From contig JALGTI010000032.1 in assembly GCA_029821455.1 (NCBI GenBank), forward strand, positions 1 through 15,843: DNA of 15,843 bases. The letters are read 5' to 3'. Below, in pieces: positions 1-8,092 of the stretch (positions are counted from its first letter, which is position 1; the number at the start of each line of letters is the position of its first letter). A model generated the notes under the pieces. That model saw only the letters and a program-made list of their open reading frames with translations, was not told the DNA's origin and ran no database searches. The position numbers were made by a program, and so were the translations under genes. This DNA is from Candidatus Zipacnadia bacterium. GTDB lineage: Bacteria; Armatimonadota; Zipacnadia; Zipacnadales; Zipacnadaceae.

Positions 1-510
1 GCAAGGCAGACGAGCTGTCTGTCGAACATCAAACAGCTTGGGCTAGGGTGGCTGATGTATGCTGAGGACTATGATGAGATGGTCGTCCTTTCGGTAGGGT
101 ACTACTACTGGCCTACGCTCATGCTGCCGTACGTGAACAACTGGCACATCTTTGTCTGCCCCAGCCGCAAGAATGCGCACGCCACCCAAGCTGATGTGTT
201 GGGCGTCTATCCGCACTACAGCATGGCGTGCGGACTGGTGCAGGCGACACGAGTGCACGGCGCATGTCCGTTTGGGCCGTACGGCAGCCTCGGAGGGATC
301 ACAAGCCCGTCGGAGTTTGGCGTCTTCGGGGAAGCCTCCTTGCCCTACTACCCTGACCCGGACCATGGCTCTTATGGCGATTGGCGGTTCGACAGCCCAT
401 TCTACCCACACAATGGCGGCATGAACGTCGTCCTGGCTGACGGACATGCCAAGTGGTACGGCGGCCAGGGGCCAGGCACATGGCCTGCCCAGCCCCCGTA
501 TTGGTACTGA
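1..510 (+). CDS. Prepilin-like protein with C-terminal DGHAKW box (5' end missing)
   Basis: The reading frame is open from base 1 and ends at TGA 508-510, giving 169 visible residues; the start lies outside the window. The first residues, ARQTSCLSNIKQ, match the segment that follows the N-terminal hydrophobic helix in the other prepilin-like proteins here, so roughly the first 30-50 residues (leader and helix) are missing. Next come MYAEDYDEM, the IFVCPSR segment, and near the end a His-X9-Asp-Gly box (HNGG...ADGHAKW). The two conserved cysteines (CLSN and CPS) are both present. Proteins of this type are made with a type IV prepilin leader, anchored in the inner membrane by the helix and exposed outside; their exact role (pseudopilin or surface fibre) is not established. 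It is followed by a 472-bp gap and is probably not co-transcribed with the next gene. Confidence 0.9.
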   Translation, partial: ARQTSCLSNIKQLGLGWLMYAEDYDEMVVLSVGYYYWPTLMLPYVNNWHIFVCPSRKNAHATQADVLGVYPHYSMACGLVQATRVHGACPFGPYGSLGGITSPSEFGVFGEASLPYYPDPDHGSYGDWRFDSPFYPHNGGMNVVLADGHAKWYGGQGPGTWPAQPPYWY

Positions 511-982
511 GGTCAAGACCTGAGGCCCGGTTACATACCTGCTCTGCTGCTCCGTCGCTGCCTGTCAGCAATGGTGCGAAGGCTTCGGGGTGACGGCGAG
601 CGGGCTGAGTGGCGGCCGGCTGGCCACTGTTACCGCCAGGGTGCGCGGGAATGGTGCAGTGTGGCTCTGTCTGTATTTACGTAACGGCTGGCTCTACTCC
701 CTACACACGCAAACCCTCACCGCCCGCGAGCAAGGTGGTGGCGGCTGACGACATGAACCTCCGCATCCACTTCATCGCCCGCACCGGAGACCCAGCCATG
801 GCCGCAAGGCAGCTGCCTAACATTTCGCCTGAGACGGCAATCGGGTCTTGGCAGGCTCCTGACCTCACAGAAAGCGAACCCGGTCATTGCAGCGGATCTG
901 AAACCCGCTTCGGCAGCTCGGAACACGGACGTGCGCGCCGTGCGTCGGAGGATTTACGTGGTGCAGCACTAGGAGGGCCTGA
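511..982. other. Intergenic stretch without a convincing gene
   Basis: A frame is open across most of this stretch (609-986, +). Its predicted product is rich in Gly, Ala, Arg and Ser, has no recognisable motif and no Shine-Dalgarno before its first ATG. It ends by overlapping the next ATG (ATGA at 983), which could be read as translational coupling, but the composition looks like a shadow frame. No clear terminator follows the first gene and no clear -10/-35 pair was found. The only firm signal is the AGGAGG at 971-976, which belongs to the next gene. Bases 708-722 are identical to 2681-2695. Confidence 0.5.
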
Positions 983-2410
983 ATGATACGACCAATCTGG
1001 GTGTCGGTGGTGCTCGTACTGACCGTCCCGGTATTCGTGTGGTGCACTCCCGGGGAGTCCGACATCATGAACAACTCTGACCGCATCCAACCGTATCAGG
1101 TCAACCCGCGATACTGGCAGTACAAGAGGCAGCCCCTGCTGCTCATCGGCGGATCCAAGGATGACAGCCTCTTCCAGATTCCCGACCTGCAGGAGCACTT
1201 GAATCTCCTTGCGAGCGTTGGCGGAAACGTCATCCGGAACACCATGAGTGACCGCAGGGACCACGGCTTCGAGGTCTATCCCTTCAAGCAACTCGAGAAC
1301 GGGAAGTATGACCTGAATCAGTGGAACGACGAATACTGGCGGCGTTTTGAGACGATGCTGAAGCTCACCGCCGAGCGCGACATCATCGTCCAGATTGAGG
1401 TCTGGGATCGCTTCGACTACTCCCAGGGCAACTGGAAGAGCCACCCGTACAACCCGGACAATAACATCAACTACACAAGCGAAGAATCCGGCCTGGCCGC
1501 TGACTACCCCGAACACCCATGGCGCGACAAGCAGCCCTTCTTCCACAGCATCCCCAGCATGCCGCGTTACGAGCCGCGCCTGGACATTGTCCGCGACTAC
1601 CAGAAGCGCTTCGTTCACAAGATGCTCTCCCACAGCCTTCCCTACGGGCATGTGCTCTACTGCATGGACAACGAAACCTCCACACCGGAACTGTGGGGCC
1701 AATTCTGGATGAGCTTCATCTGTGAGCAAGCCGACGAGGCCGGTGTCCAGGTCTACACCACCGACATGTTCGATGATGTCTGGGAGCCGGAGCGCTCCGC
1801 CAAGCTCAGACAAGCCATCGACAGGCCCGACCTCTATCCCTTCCTCGACATCTCGCAGATCAACAGCCGCAGTTTCGGCCAGGCACACTGGGACCGCCTC
1901 ATGTGGATTGTCTCACAGCTCAAGGACGCGCCGCGCCCGCTCAACAACACGAAGATCTACTCGGCGGGCGAAACCTCGTGGGGGTCCGGTACGCCCAAGG
2001 AGGGCGTCGAGCGATTCTGGCGAGACCTGCTCGCCGGGGTCGCATCAGCTCGCTTTCATCGCGACGGGGCCGGCATCGGCCTGAACGAGGTCGCACAGGC
2101 CTGCATCAGGTCGGCGCGCAAGGCCGAGACGCTCGTGGAGTTCTGGGATCTCGAGCCCCATTTGGAACTGCTCGCCGACCGCGACGCGAACGAAGCCTAC
2201 CTCGCTGCGAAGCCCGGTGAGCAGTACCTGCTTTTCTTCACGGATGGCGGTTCTGTGAGTATAGATTTCGGGGATGCTGAGCGCCACCTCAAGGGACGCT
2301 GGATCAACGTCAGTACTGGCGAGTGGGGCGGCGGCCTCGAATGCACCGGCCGCGGCCTCGTCGCCGTCAGCGCACCAAGCGCCGGCCCATGGGTGGCCGC
2401 CCTCAAGTAG
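983..2410 (+). CDS. Secreted DUF4038-like glycoside hydrolase (clan GH-A type barrel)
   Basis: 475 residues. The ATG at 983 has AGGAGG at 971-976, six bases upstream. Residues 1-21 form a hydrophobic export signal; a Cys follows at 21, but FVWC is a poor lipobox. Residues 40-360 resemble the DUF4038/cellulase-like barrel: PLLLIGGSKDD, then an 'IRN' strand, and IVQIEVWDRFDY around residue 136. YCMDNETS places a candidate acid/base Glu231 in the typical Asn-Glu pair, and YSAGETSWG gives Glu330 as a candidate nucleophile. Residues 400-475 (EAYLAAKPGEQYLLFFTDGG... INVSTGEWGG) look like the C-terminal beta-sandwich ('collagen-binding 2') that usually follows DUF4038. The family is linked to plant or microbial polysaccharide breakdown; the substrate cannot be read from sequence. 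No terminator is visible. The fold call is fairly sure; catalytic residues are inferred. Confidence 0.88.
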   Translation: MIRPIWVSVVLVLTVPVFVWCTPGESDIMNNSDRIQPYQVNPRYWQYKRQPLLLIGGSKDDSLFQIPDLQEHLNLLASVGGNVIRNTMSDRRDHGFEVYPFKQLENGKYDLNQWNDEYWRRFETMLKLTAERDIIVQIEVWDRFDYSQGNWKSHPYNPDNNINYTSEESGLAADYPEHPWRDKQPFFHSIPSMPRYEPRLDIVRDYQKRFVHKMLSHSLPYGHVLYCMDNETSTPELWGQFWMSFICEQADEAGVQVYTTDMFDDVWEPERSAKLRQAIDRPDLYPFLDISQINSRSFGQAHWDRLMWIVSQLKDAPRPLNNTKIYSAGETSWGSGTPKEGVERFWRDLLAGVASARFHRDGAGIGLNEVAQACIRSARKAETLVEFWDLEPHLELLADRDANEAYLAAKPGEQYLLFFTDGGSVSIDFGDAERHLKGRWINVSTGEWGGGLECTGRGLVAVSAPSAGPWVAALK

Positions 2411-2433
2411 AGACCAAGCGCTGAAGGGGCACG

Positions 2434-2571
2434 ATGGCATTCACCGGCCGCCGTTCAGCACAGGCGGCGTTACTCTTATTTGTCTTGGCCTGTTCAACCT
2501 CCAGCCCGTGTGCGAATCGCTACATCAAATCATTCAATGGCAGGCTGCGCGATGGACTTCTCAGCCTGTAG
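2434..2571 (+). CDS. Possible 45-residue lipoprotein or truncated lipoprotein gene
   Basis: ATG at 2434, stop TAG at 2569-2571, 23 bases after the preceding gene's stop. AAGGGG precedes the ATG by four bases, a weak and close ribosome site. The translation begins MAFTGRRSAQAALLLFVLAC, which has the layout of a lipoprotein signal: positive n-region (RR), hydrophobic stretch, then VLAC with Cys20 as lipidation site. Twenty-five ordinary residues follow (CSTSSPCANRYIKSF..., counted from Cys20). It could be a real small lipoprotein, the stump of a longer gene, or chance. Nothing else is known about it; there is no similarity I recognise. Confidence 0.35.
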   Translation: MAFTGRRSAQAALLLFVLACSTSSPCANRYIKSFNGRLRDGLLSL

Positions 2572-2707
2572 GTGTTTGGCATACTCGTGGAGGCGGAGGT
2601 GTTGATAGAGTAGTGGTGAAAATATTACAGCACCATGCGGCCTCACGGCACACTGGGGTATGTGGCACCGGGTCCGGAGGCGCAAACCCTCACCGGAGGT
2701 GTTTCAG
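2572..2707. promoter_or_regulatory. Leader region of the 1172-residue protein; weak promoter candidate
   Basis: TTGATA at 2602-2607 and TATTAC at 2623-2628 are separated by 15 bases, a weak promoter match with a short spacer. The clear element is GGAGGT at 2695-2700, seven bases before the ATG at 2708. It decides the start: the frame is open upstream to an ATG at 2660, but that one has no ribosome site and would put an Arg-rich segment before the signal peptide. Confidence 0.35.
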
Positions 2708-5700
2708 ATGCGACGCACCGCACTGTTGTCCGTCCTTGCTGTCATCCTGTCCGTGTCTGCTGGTGCGGCCCAGGAGCGGCCGCAAGTCTATGACGCAGAG
2801 GTCGGGCCGTGGCGTCTTGAGGCGGAGGATTTTGTGTGGTGGCTACACGTCACGATCTGGGATGACCCCGAGGCATCCGGGGGCAAAGTGGTGAAGAGGC
2901 CGGGATATAAGTACATGCTCCTGGACGACTTGCCCTTCCCTCGCACCAGCAAGCCGGTGACCATCTACCTGCGCGTGTGGCCCAGCATGCAAGAGGAGCA
3001 GTACCGGCTCACGACCACTCAGGACGGCAACCGCCAGACGCTTACCGACTTGAGGCCTGAGCACATAGACAAGTGGCAATGGTTGCAGTTCGCGCCGGTC
3101 ACCGCAGAGGAGGTCGGGGACAGCTTCGGGGTCGAGTTCGTGCACGACGAGTTTGGAGATACCGCCTGCGATGCCTTGGTGATCAGCACGCGACCGGACC
3201 TGGATGAAGCCGCCCTTGAGGCGGCCCCCTTGCTGTTCACCCCTGGGCCGTTGGCCGTCGTTGGACGGACCTCGTCCCCACCTACCCTGGACGGCCTGGG
3301 CGATGATCCCTGCTGGCAACATACCGTGGCCTGTACGGGCTTTGTCCGCATTGGTTCCCTGTATGCCGCCGAGGCGGACACCACGGTGAAGATGGTTTAC
3401 GATGATGCCAACCTCTACCTGCTCCTCGCCTGCCAGGAGCCGATCCTGGAAGTGGAGCGACAGATGCGGGCCAAGTTCGTCGCCGACATCACCGAGCGTG
3501 ATGCCGAGGTTTTCCAGGACGACTCGATGTTCATCCTATTAGACCCCAGCGACACGGGTAAGAGCCTATACGACTTCAGCGTCAACGCGCTGGGTACCCT
3601 CGCCGACGCACGCTGCCCCGGCCCCGACCTGTGGGAGACGCGGGACACCAATTGGAACTCGGGCGCTGAGGCCAAGGGCAACATCGGCGATGGCGTCTGG
3701 ACGGTGGAAATGGCTATCCCCTTTGCGGACCTGGGTGACACACCGCAGGAGGGCGACAGGTGGCAGGTGGGCCTGGGCCGGCTTGCTAAGGCGCGCAAAG
3801 AGACTACCTCCTGGAACCCCTCAGCCAGCGGCTTCCATGACCCCATTCAACTGGGGACCCTGGTCTTCAGCGGCGCAACGCCGGGTGTGTCGCTCACCAT
3901 ACCTTCTTCGTTGCAACTAGGGAAGAATGAGATGACGACCTCGCTGGCGCCGCTGGCCGGGCAGCCCTCCAACGTGTATGTCGTCGTTGAACTCACCTCA
4001 CCCACAAGCCTAAAGCCAAGACGTCACTACGGATTCGTTGAGGTGGCCGACACGCCAGGGGACGTATCACAAAGCTTCGACGTGCGCGAGGAGGGTGAGC
4101 TGCGGGTGGAGTACGCAGTGCTCGACGCCGCCACGCTCAAGCCCTTGTATCTGACCCCCACGCTGACCCGTGCTGTGAAGTCATCGGTCGCCCAAGTCAA
4201 GCTGGCCTGCGAGGGGCCCTACGAGCTCTACCTGAATGACGAGCTGATCAGCCAGGGCGCTCAGGGGCGAAGTGAGGCCATCGCAGCCCCCCTCCAGAAG
4301 GGAGCCAATGTCTTCGCCCTGAGGCTGGAGAAGGGCACCGCGGCGGTCGCGGTGGAAGCCCCGGGGAGCTATTTCACGGCTGAGACCTGGAAGGTCGCCG
4401 CCGCTGACACGAAGGACGCGACGCGCGCCGCCCTCGACGATGTTTCCTGGCCAACGGCGAAGAGCATCAGACAGGACGCGCAACTCGGACCCGTCGTCGG
4501 CGAGCCGGGGCAGGCCGTGGTGCTGAGGCGCACGCTGCTGTGGGAGAAGACCCGCGTGTGGCCGACGCCGGTGCCAGCTTACTACCTGGCTCGAGGTGCG
4601 ACTCAGCACCTCGCTGTCATTGCTGATGGGCTGCCGGGCAAGACCCTGGACGGCTGGACCACCTACATCGCCACCCCGCCGGAATTTGAAGTCGTCGGCA
4701 GCAGCGGGTTCTACGGCGGATCAGGAGGCCGACCCCGGTTCTTGTGCACCCAGCTCGGCCTGCAGCAGGTGAACGGCCGCGAGATGCGAGTGGCTAAAGT
4801 GGCAGCCGACGAACCCGTGCTATCGGGGCGGCACTTCATCATGTCACTCTTTGATCTCTTTGTTCGCTACCGTGAGCAGGCTGGTGAGCCCGAGAGCGCT
4901 GAAGGCGAGTTCATCTACTGGAACGAGGCCAATGGCGGGAATGTCAGTGAGCCGCCACAGCGCTTTAAAGTGCGCCTGCTGCCGAAGCTCGCAGGCCGTC
5001 AGCCCAAGACTCTGGAATTCCAGCTTTGGGGTGGCTGGTTCTGCAATCTCGATGACTTGGCCATGCGCGAGGAGATACTGAAATGCGCCCAGGCCGCCGG
5101 ATTCAACGACATCGTGGCCTCCGACCGCTGGACAAGCGACCATGGCCCAGAGTATGGGATCAGGGAGACCCTCTCGACCAACTTCAAACCCGGGGAGGTC
5201 GACCTGGCCGACTACCTGAAGGAGCATCCCGACCAGCGTCTCATCACCAGCCAGGGGCAGCCGGCAGTGCGCGGCGCCGGCCACCACCTTGACCTCATGT
5301 GCATGACCCTCCTACTAGGCGACGGGTGGCCGGCGGTGGAGGCCGCTCTGAAGAAACGCATGGATCAGGTGCGGCCACACACGGTCGAGATCGACTACGA
5401 GTACGGACCCTATGACGGGCCACATTCGTGTTACTGTCCCCGCTGTCTGGCCGCCTTCCGCGAGTACGCCGGGCTGGCCCCGGAGGTCGTTCTGGACCCG
5501 CAGATCATCAAGCAGCAGTATGGGGCCCAGTGGACAGATTTCATGGCCCGCCGCGTGGCGCAGATGTTCGCCAAGTTCAAGGATGCCGTCCATCGGCACT
5601 CGCCCGGAGCCAAGTTCGCCGTCTACAGCGGCTACCAGACGCCCGCCAATCCAGAGATGTATGGTATAAACTGGCAGTATATTGGCGACTTGCAGGCTTG

Positions 5701-6226
5701 CGACAAGGCCGGTGCCGGGTACGGTGAGCCGGAGGCGGACATCTATCGCACCGTGGAAGCGCTGCAGGGCATACCGCTGCTTGCTGGCCTCCTGTCGGTC
5801 CCATACAACACCTGGGACACCACTCCCCCGACACCGATCACCAAGGCCAGGGTCCTACGTCATCTGCTCGCCAGCAGTGGTGGTGGTGTACTTGTTTATG
5901 ATCGTCATAGCCTCGACGGGCGTACCTGGTATGCGATTGCGGAGGTCTCGCGGCTCGCAGCGACGTATGAGGAGGTCTTTCTGAAGGGCAAGCCTGCGGC
6001 CATGCCGGGCCAGGATCTCACGCAGGCGCAGATCATCAGCGCGGACGGCATCACGCTAGTCTGTGCCATGAATCAGGGTAGCAAGCCGGTGGCCTACAAG
6101 CTCAATTTGCCGGCCGAGGCCGGGGCCGGAATGGAGTTTTACAGCGGCCAGAAGGTCGCCGCCGGTCAGACAGTGACTTGCACCTTGGAGCCGGGCGAGG
6201 TGGCCGTCTACGTTCTGAGCCGCTAG
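2708..6226 (+). CDS. Large secreted protein: CBM9-like domain plus C-terminal GH-like barrel
   Basis: 1172 residues. Residues 1-21 form a signal peptide (MRRTALLSVLAVILSVSAGA). Residues 25-170 are a beta-rich domain beginning with WRLEAEDF, as in carbohydrate-binding modules. Residues 180-388 are CBM9/DOMON-like: TLDGLGDDPCW, VKMVYDDANLYLLL, then WTVEMAIPFADLG. Residues 390-760 are beta-rich and unassigned. From about 768 (FQLWGGWFCNLDD) a TIM-barrel-like region runs to about 1090. It contains IDYEYG (Asp896, Glu898), just before a cysteine cluster CYCPRC (Cys908, 910, 913) that could bind metal; similar clusters follow the acidic strand in several bacterial glycoside-hydrolase-like proteins. 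The last 80 residues form a small beta domain, typical as a cap on such barrels. The likely role is binding and processing of polysaccharide outside the cell. The barrel is assigned by pattern, not to a numbered family. No terminator was recognised after the stop. Confidence 0.85.
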   Translation: MRRTALLSVLAVILSVSAGAAQERPQVYDAEVGPWRLEAEDFVWWLHVTIWDDPEASGGKVVKRPGYKYMLLDDLPFPRTSKPVTIYLRVWPSMQEEQYRLTTTQDGNRQTLTDLRPEHIDKWQWLQFAPVTAEEVGDSFGVEFVHDEFGDTACDALVISTRPDLDEAALEAAPLLFTPGPLAVVGRTSSPPTLDGLGDDPCWQHTVACTGFVRIGSLYAAEADTTVKMVYDDANLYLLLACQEPILEVERQMRAKFVADITERDAEVFQDDSMFILLDPSDTGKSLYDFSVNALGTLADARCPGPDLWETRDTNWNSGAEAKGNIGDGVWTVEMAIPFADLGDTPQEGDRWQVGLGRLAKARKETTSWNPSASGFHDPIQLGTLVFSGATPGVSLTIPSSLQLGKNEMTTSLAPLAGQPSNVYVVVELTSPTSLKPRRHYGFVEVADTPGDVSQSFDVREEGELRVEYAVLDAATLKPLYLTPTLTRAVKSSVAQVKLACEGPYELYLNDELISQGAQGRSEAIAAPLQKGANVFALRLEKGTAAVAVEAPGSYFTAETWKVAAADTKDATRAALDDVSWPTAKSIRQDAQLGPVVGEPGQAVVLRRTLLWEKTRVWPTPVPAYYLARGATQHLAVIADGLPGKTLDGWTTYIATPPEFEVVGSSGFYGGSGGRPRFLCTQLGLQQVNGREMRVAKVAADEPVLSGRHFIMSLFDLFVRYREQAGEPESAEGEFIYWNEANGGNVSEPPQRFKVRLLPKLAGRQPKTLEFQLWGGWFCNLDDLAMREEILKCAQAAGFNDIVASDRWTSDHGPEYGIRETLSTNFKPGEVDLADYLKEHPDQRLITSQGQPAVRGAGHHLDLMCMTLLLGDGWPAVEAALKKRMDQVRPHTVEIDYEYGPYDGPHSCYCPRCLAAFREYAGLAPEVVLDPQIIKQQYGAQWTDFMARRVAQMFAKFKDAVHRHSPGAKFAVYSGYQTPANPEMYGINWQYIGDLQACDKAGAGYGEPEADIYRTVEALQGIPLLAGLLSVPYNTWDTTPPTPITKARVLRHLLASSGGGVLVYDRHSLDGRTWYAIAEVSRLAATYEEVFLKGKPAAMPGQDLTQAQIISADGITLVCAMNQGSKPVAYKLNLPAEAGAGMEFYSGQKVAAGQTVTCTLEPGEVAVYVLSR

Positions 6227-6979
6227 AGCGCACCGACCGTGACGCCAACCTAGCCCCTGACCCTCTCTTTGCTCAGGATTGCGCATCCCCGAGTAGCAGA
6301 CGAGACCCCTCGGCTCCTGTTGATGCTGTTAGGCGAGATTCAGTGAGTCAGCGCCCATGAGGGAGGAAAAGGCCGCGCCCCAGGCGTGGCTGGCCCTGTT
6401 CGTGCTGGCCTACAACTTTCGGCAAGTTTCCGCAGCACCTGGTGCTGCCGCATTTCGTGGTAGAGGTCGGCCCAATAGCTGGTCACTCAGATCTGTAGCA
6501 AGCTCGGTTCCGCATTCATCTACGACCTGTCCCGCCTAGGCTCCTGCGTCCAGGTCGCGGGCCGGATTCAGGCACTCCAGATCAATGGCCGGATACTCCC
6601 ACGACTCGTTAGCCTTCGCGACTCGATACGGCATCACTTGTGCCTCCTGAGGCTGACTCAAGAGTTGACTTCCCGGTTCAGAAGCCGCGTTCACGGCATC
6701 GCGTACACACGGCCCGACTGTGGCGGGATCGTGACCTTCACTGCCGAGCCCTCGACCGGCGGCAGCGGCTCGAAGTCATCGGCGGCGATATACACAGACG
6801 AGAGGCCAGCAGTCATAACCACAGCAAACCATCTCCTCTACCATTATAGCCCGCAGAAGCCACGGCGTTGAGGCCCAGTTCTCAGCGCTGCCAACGCCAG
6901 AGATCGTGGCATCGGCGTCTCGCCGCTGAGCCTTGTCTGCCGCCTCGTCTACGGGCCAGGAAGCCTGTGCCAGATTTGC
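6227..6979. other. Gene-poor stretch with decayed coding remnants
   Basis: No intact gene. The left half carries the transposase-like remnant listed separately (about 6333-6660). On the minus strand, 6840-6691 reads as about 48 residues ending VKVTIPPQSGRVYAMP and stop; this resembles the last beta-strands of a glycoside-hydrolase C-terminal domain, but no start or upstream continuation was found, so it is at best a relic. A short minus-strand ORF 6634-6536 (32 residues, AGGAGG eight bases upstream) has no recognisable motif. A TATAAT occurs on the minus strand near 6847-6842 without a matching -35. Confidence 0.5.
6333..6660 (+). pseudogene. Decayed transposase C-terminus, IS1380-type (probable)
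   Basis: The plus-strand frame from 6333 reads ...QAWLALFVLAYNF. After a frameshift near 6418 the text continues GKFPQHLVLP. IS1380-family transposases end with a segment of the pattern 'VRLQLFALAYNLGNFLRRLALP', followed by a Trp-Ser-Leu and then 'KIGAKVV.H.R...FQ.AEV'. Here a WSL triplet occurs near 6480-6488 and, in a further frame, KLGSAFIY..SRLGSCVQVAGRI from about 6499. The order and spacing agree but at least two frameshifts and several stops are needed. No terminal inverted repeats or target duplication were found, and the rest of the gene is gone. The call rests on motif order read by eye. Confidence 0.45.
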
Positions 6980-7017
6980 CAAAAAAAGCAAGGCGCCAGC
7001 CCGTCCGGGCCGGCGCC
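6980..7017 (-). terminator. Rho-independent terminator of the first minus-strand prepilin gene
   Basis: Arms 6992-7002 and 7007-7017 (11 bp, one G-U pair in RNA) enclose a four-base loop (7003-7006). On the minus strand the stem is followed by TTGC and then seven T's (complement of 6981-6987). It lies 138 bases beyond the stop of the prepilin gene ending at 7155. Confidence 0.85.
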
Positions 7018-7154
7018 GGCGCGTCAGTCTAGCTTATGTTGTCGCCACTACAGCGGCTGTCGCCAATCCAACAGGGCGGGGTCGCTGGCGCTGCCCTCGT
7101 TGAACCCACTTCGCCGTCTTCTGCCCGAGCCGGATGCCTCCCGACCGTGTACCA

Positions 7155-7889
7155 TCACCACGGATCAGGTAAGTTTGTGGGGTTCCAGGTGATGCCGTTG
7201 TAGGTCATCGTAATGATGTAGGTCTCCGGCCCTTTCACCCACTTTGCGTGCCCGTCAGTGAAGCCCATGTTCGAGCCGCCGTTGTGATGGAGTCCCGGCG
7301 TGTAGTCGTAGGCCGGGGGATTCTCGTACCACTCGCCGCCGAGCGGGCCGTACGGCCAGTCCATGGACGCAGGTATGTAGTTCGTGAAGTAGTTGCCTAT
7401 ATCGGCCAGCAACACAACGCTGGCGCAGTCCTTCACGATCTCCCCTAGCGCCAGAGGTGGCCGCGACGCGGGGTCCCCAGTTGTGAAGTAGCCCGGGCTT
7501 GTTAGCTGGGCATTCGCCACGTAGTTGGTATCGCCCTTCCGCAGCGAGGGGCACCTGAAGATCTGCCGATTCGCGACGTAGGGGTAGATCTCCGCGGGCC
7601 AGTTCTGATTCGGGTCTCGCGGACGGCTGTTCCCGCCGTACACAGCCCCATACCACCACGTATCATATCCGGCGTTTGGGAACATCTCATCATAGTCCTG
7701 TACGTACATCATGAACCCCAGTGTGAGCTGCTTGACGTTGGACAAACAGCTCGACTGCCGGGCCTTCTCCCGCGCCCGTGCGAACACCGGGAACAGAATT
7801 GCTGCCAGGATCGCGATGATCGCAATCACCACCAGCAATTCGATCAACGTAAAACCTCTCCTGGGCTGAGCTTGTCGAAGCCTGCGCAT
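7155..7889 (-). CDS. Prepilin-like protein with DGHAKW box, copy A
   Basis: 244 residues. The start at 7889 has GGGAGG eight bases upstream and lies 46 bases below the predicted transcription start. The frame is open further upstream, but that part overlaps the promoter. Residues 1-12 (MRRLRQAQPRRG) are a basic prepilin leader; cleavage is expected between Gly12 and Phe13, with Glu17 at mature position 5, as prepilin peptidases and methylases require. The hydrophobic helix runs to about residue 36, then FPVFARAREKAR, CLSNVKQ, MYVQDYDEM, an IFRCPS segment, and the His-X9-Asp-Gly box HNGGSNMGFTDG. Inserted in the inner membrane and exposed outside; likely a pseudopilin-like or surface protein of unknown task. 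Its own promoter and terminator suggest a single-gene transcript. Confidence 0.93.
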   Translation of the reverse strand: MRRLRQAQPRRGFTLIELLVVIAIIAILAAILFPVFARAREKARQSSCLSNVKQLTLGFMMYVQDYDEMFPNAGYDTWWYGAVYGGNSRPRDPNQNWPAEIYPYVANRQIFRCPSLRKGDTNYVANAQLTSPGYFTTGDPASRPPLALGEIVKDCASVVLLADIGNYFTNYIPASMDWPYGPLGGEWYENPPAYDYTPGLHHNGGSNMGFTDGHAKWVKGPETYIITMTYNGITWNPTNLPDPW

Positions 7890-7912
7890 AATACTCTCCT
7901 CCCTTACAGTAT

Positions 7913-7934
7913 CGGGCTTTGTCCACCAAACCCG
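7913..7934 (-). promoter_or_regulatory. Conserved 5'-leader hairpin of prepilin copy A
   Basis: In RNA the minus strand reads CGGGTTTG, a five-base loop, then CAAAGCCCG: an 8-bp stem with one bulged G. It would sit within two bases of the predicted transcript start and 23 bases before the start codon. All 22 bases are identical upstream of copy B (8957-8978), while the bases on either side differ. Confidence 0.65.
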
Positions 7935-7941
7935 TATGACC

Positions 7942-7969
7942 ATTATAGCGCGCCGGGGCGGCTTGTCAA
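7942..7969 (-). promoter_or_regulatory. Consensus sigma-70 promoter of prepilin copy A
   Basis: On the minus strand TTGACA (7969-7964) and TATAAT (7947-7942) are both perfect matches, with a 16-base spacer. Predicted transcript start is near 7935. Confidence 0.88.
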
Positions 7970-8043
7970 GCGCCAAAAGAGGGGGCTTCAGGCAAGTATG
8001 TGAGCAACACCAGGTGAATAGCAAATCGAGGTAAGCCAAGCAA

Positions 8044-8068
8044 GGCGCCGGCCCATCCGGGCCGGCGC
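8044..8068 (-). terminator. Terminator stem of copy B without a T-run (probably weak)
   Basis: Arms 8044-8054 and 8059-8068 pair perfectly over 10 bp with a four-base loop. On the minus strand the following bases are TTGCTTGGC instead of the seven T's seen in copy A. Termination is therefore likely poor, and transcription from copy B could run on into copy A. Confidence 0.5.
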
Positions 8069-8092
8069 GTCAGTCTAGCTTATGTTGTCGCC

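Larger units (their letters stand above)
6988..8039. repeat. Tandem duplication, copy A (terminator, prepilin gene, promoter)
   Basis: This unit and 8040-9070 share the same order on the minus strand: promoter with the same -35 and -10, identical 22-nt leader hairpin, prepilin-like gene, and a terminator stem with the conserved flank GCGTCAGTCTAGCTTATG (7021-7038, and again at 8067-8084). The promoter-distal edges also match (GGTAAGCCAAG at about 8030-8040 and 9063-9073). Offset is about 1050 bases. The genes have diverged, so the duplication is not recent. Confidence 0.75.

Noticed and set aside
609..986. Plus-strand frame of 125 codons whose stop overlaps the ATG of the DUF4038-like gene
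   Set aside because: No ribosome site, no motif, and a composition like a shadow frame. The ATGA overlap alone is not enough.
884..1888. Minus-strand frame of 334 codons
   Set aside because: Opposite strand of the DUF4038-like gene in a GC-rich genome; rich in Val, Leu, Asp and Gly as typical of antisense shadows.
708..2695. 15-base identity between 708-722 and 2681-2695 (CGCAAACCCTCACCG)
   Set aside because: A single 15-mer match in a GC-rich window of this size can occur by chance, and the flanks do not match.
6536..6634. Minus-strand 32-residue ORF with AGGAGG eight bases upstream
   Set aside because: It lies across the transposase-like remnant on the other strand and has no recognisable motif; kept only as a note.
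6776..6991. Minus-strand frame of 71 codons beyond the terminator
   Set aside because: It begins inside the terminator T-run of prepilin copy A and has no ribosome site or motif.
7890..8039. Longer N-terminus for prepilin copy A, and likewise for copy B (8934-9128)
   Set aside because: The extensions overlap perfect promoter boxes, and the prepilin leader must be near the N-terminus; the ATGs with GGAGG sites are clearly better. Similarity of the translated leaders reflects the conserved hairpin DNA.
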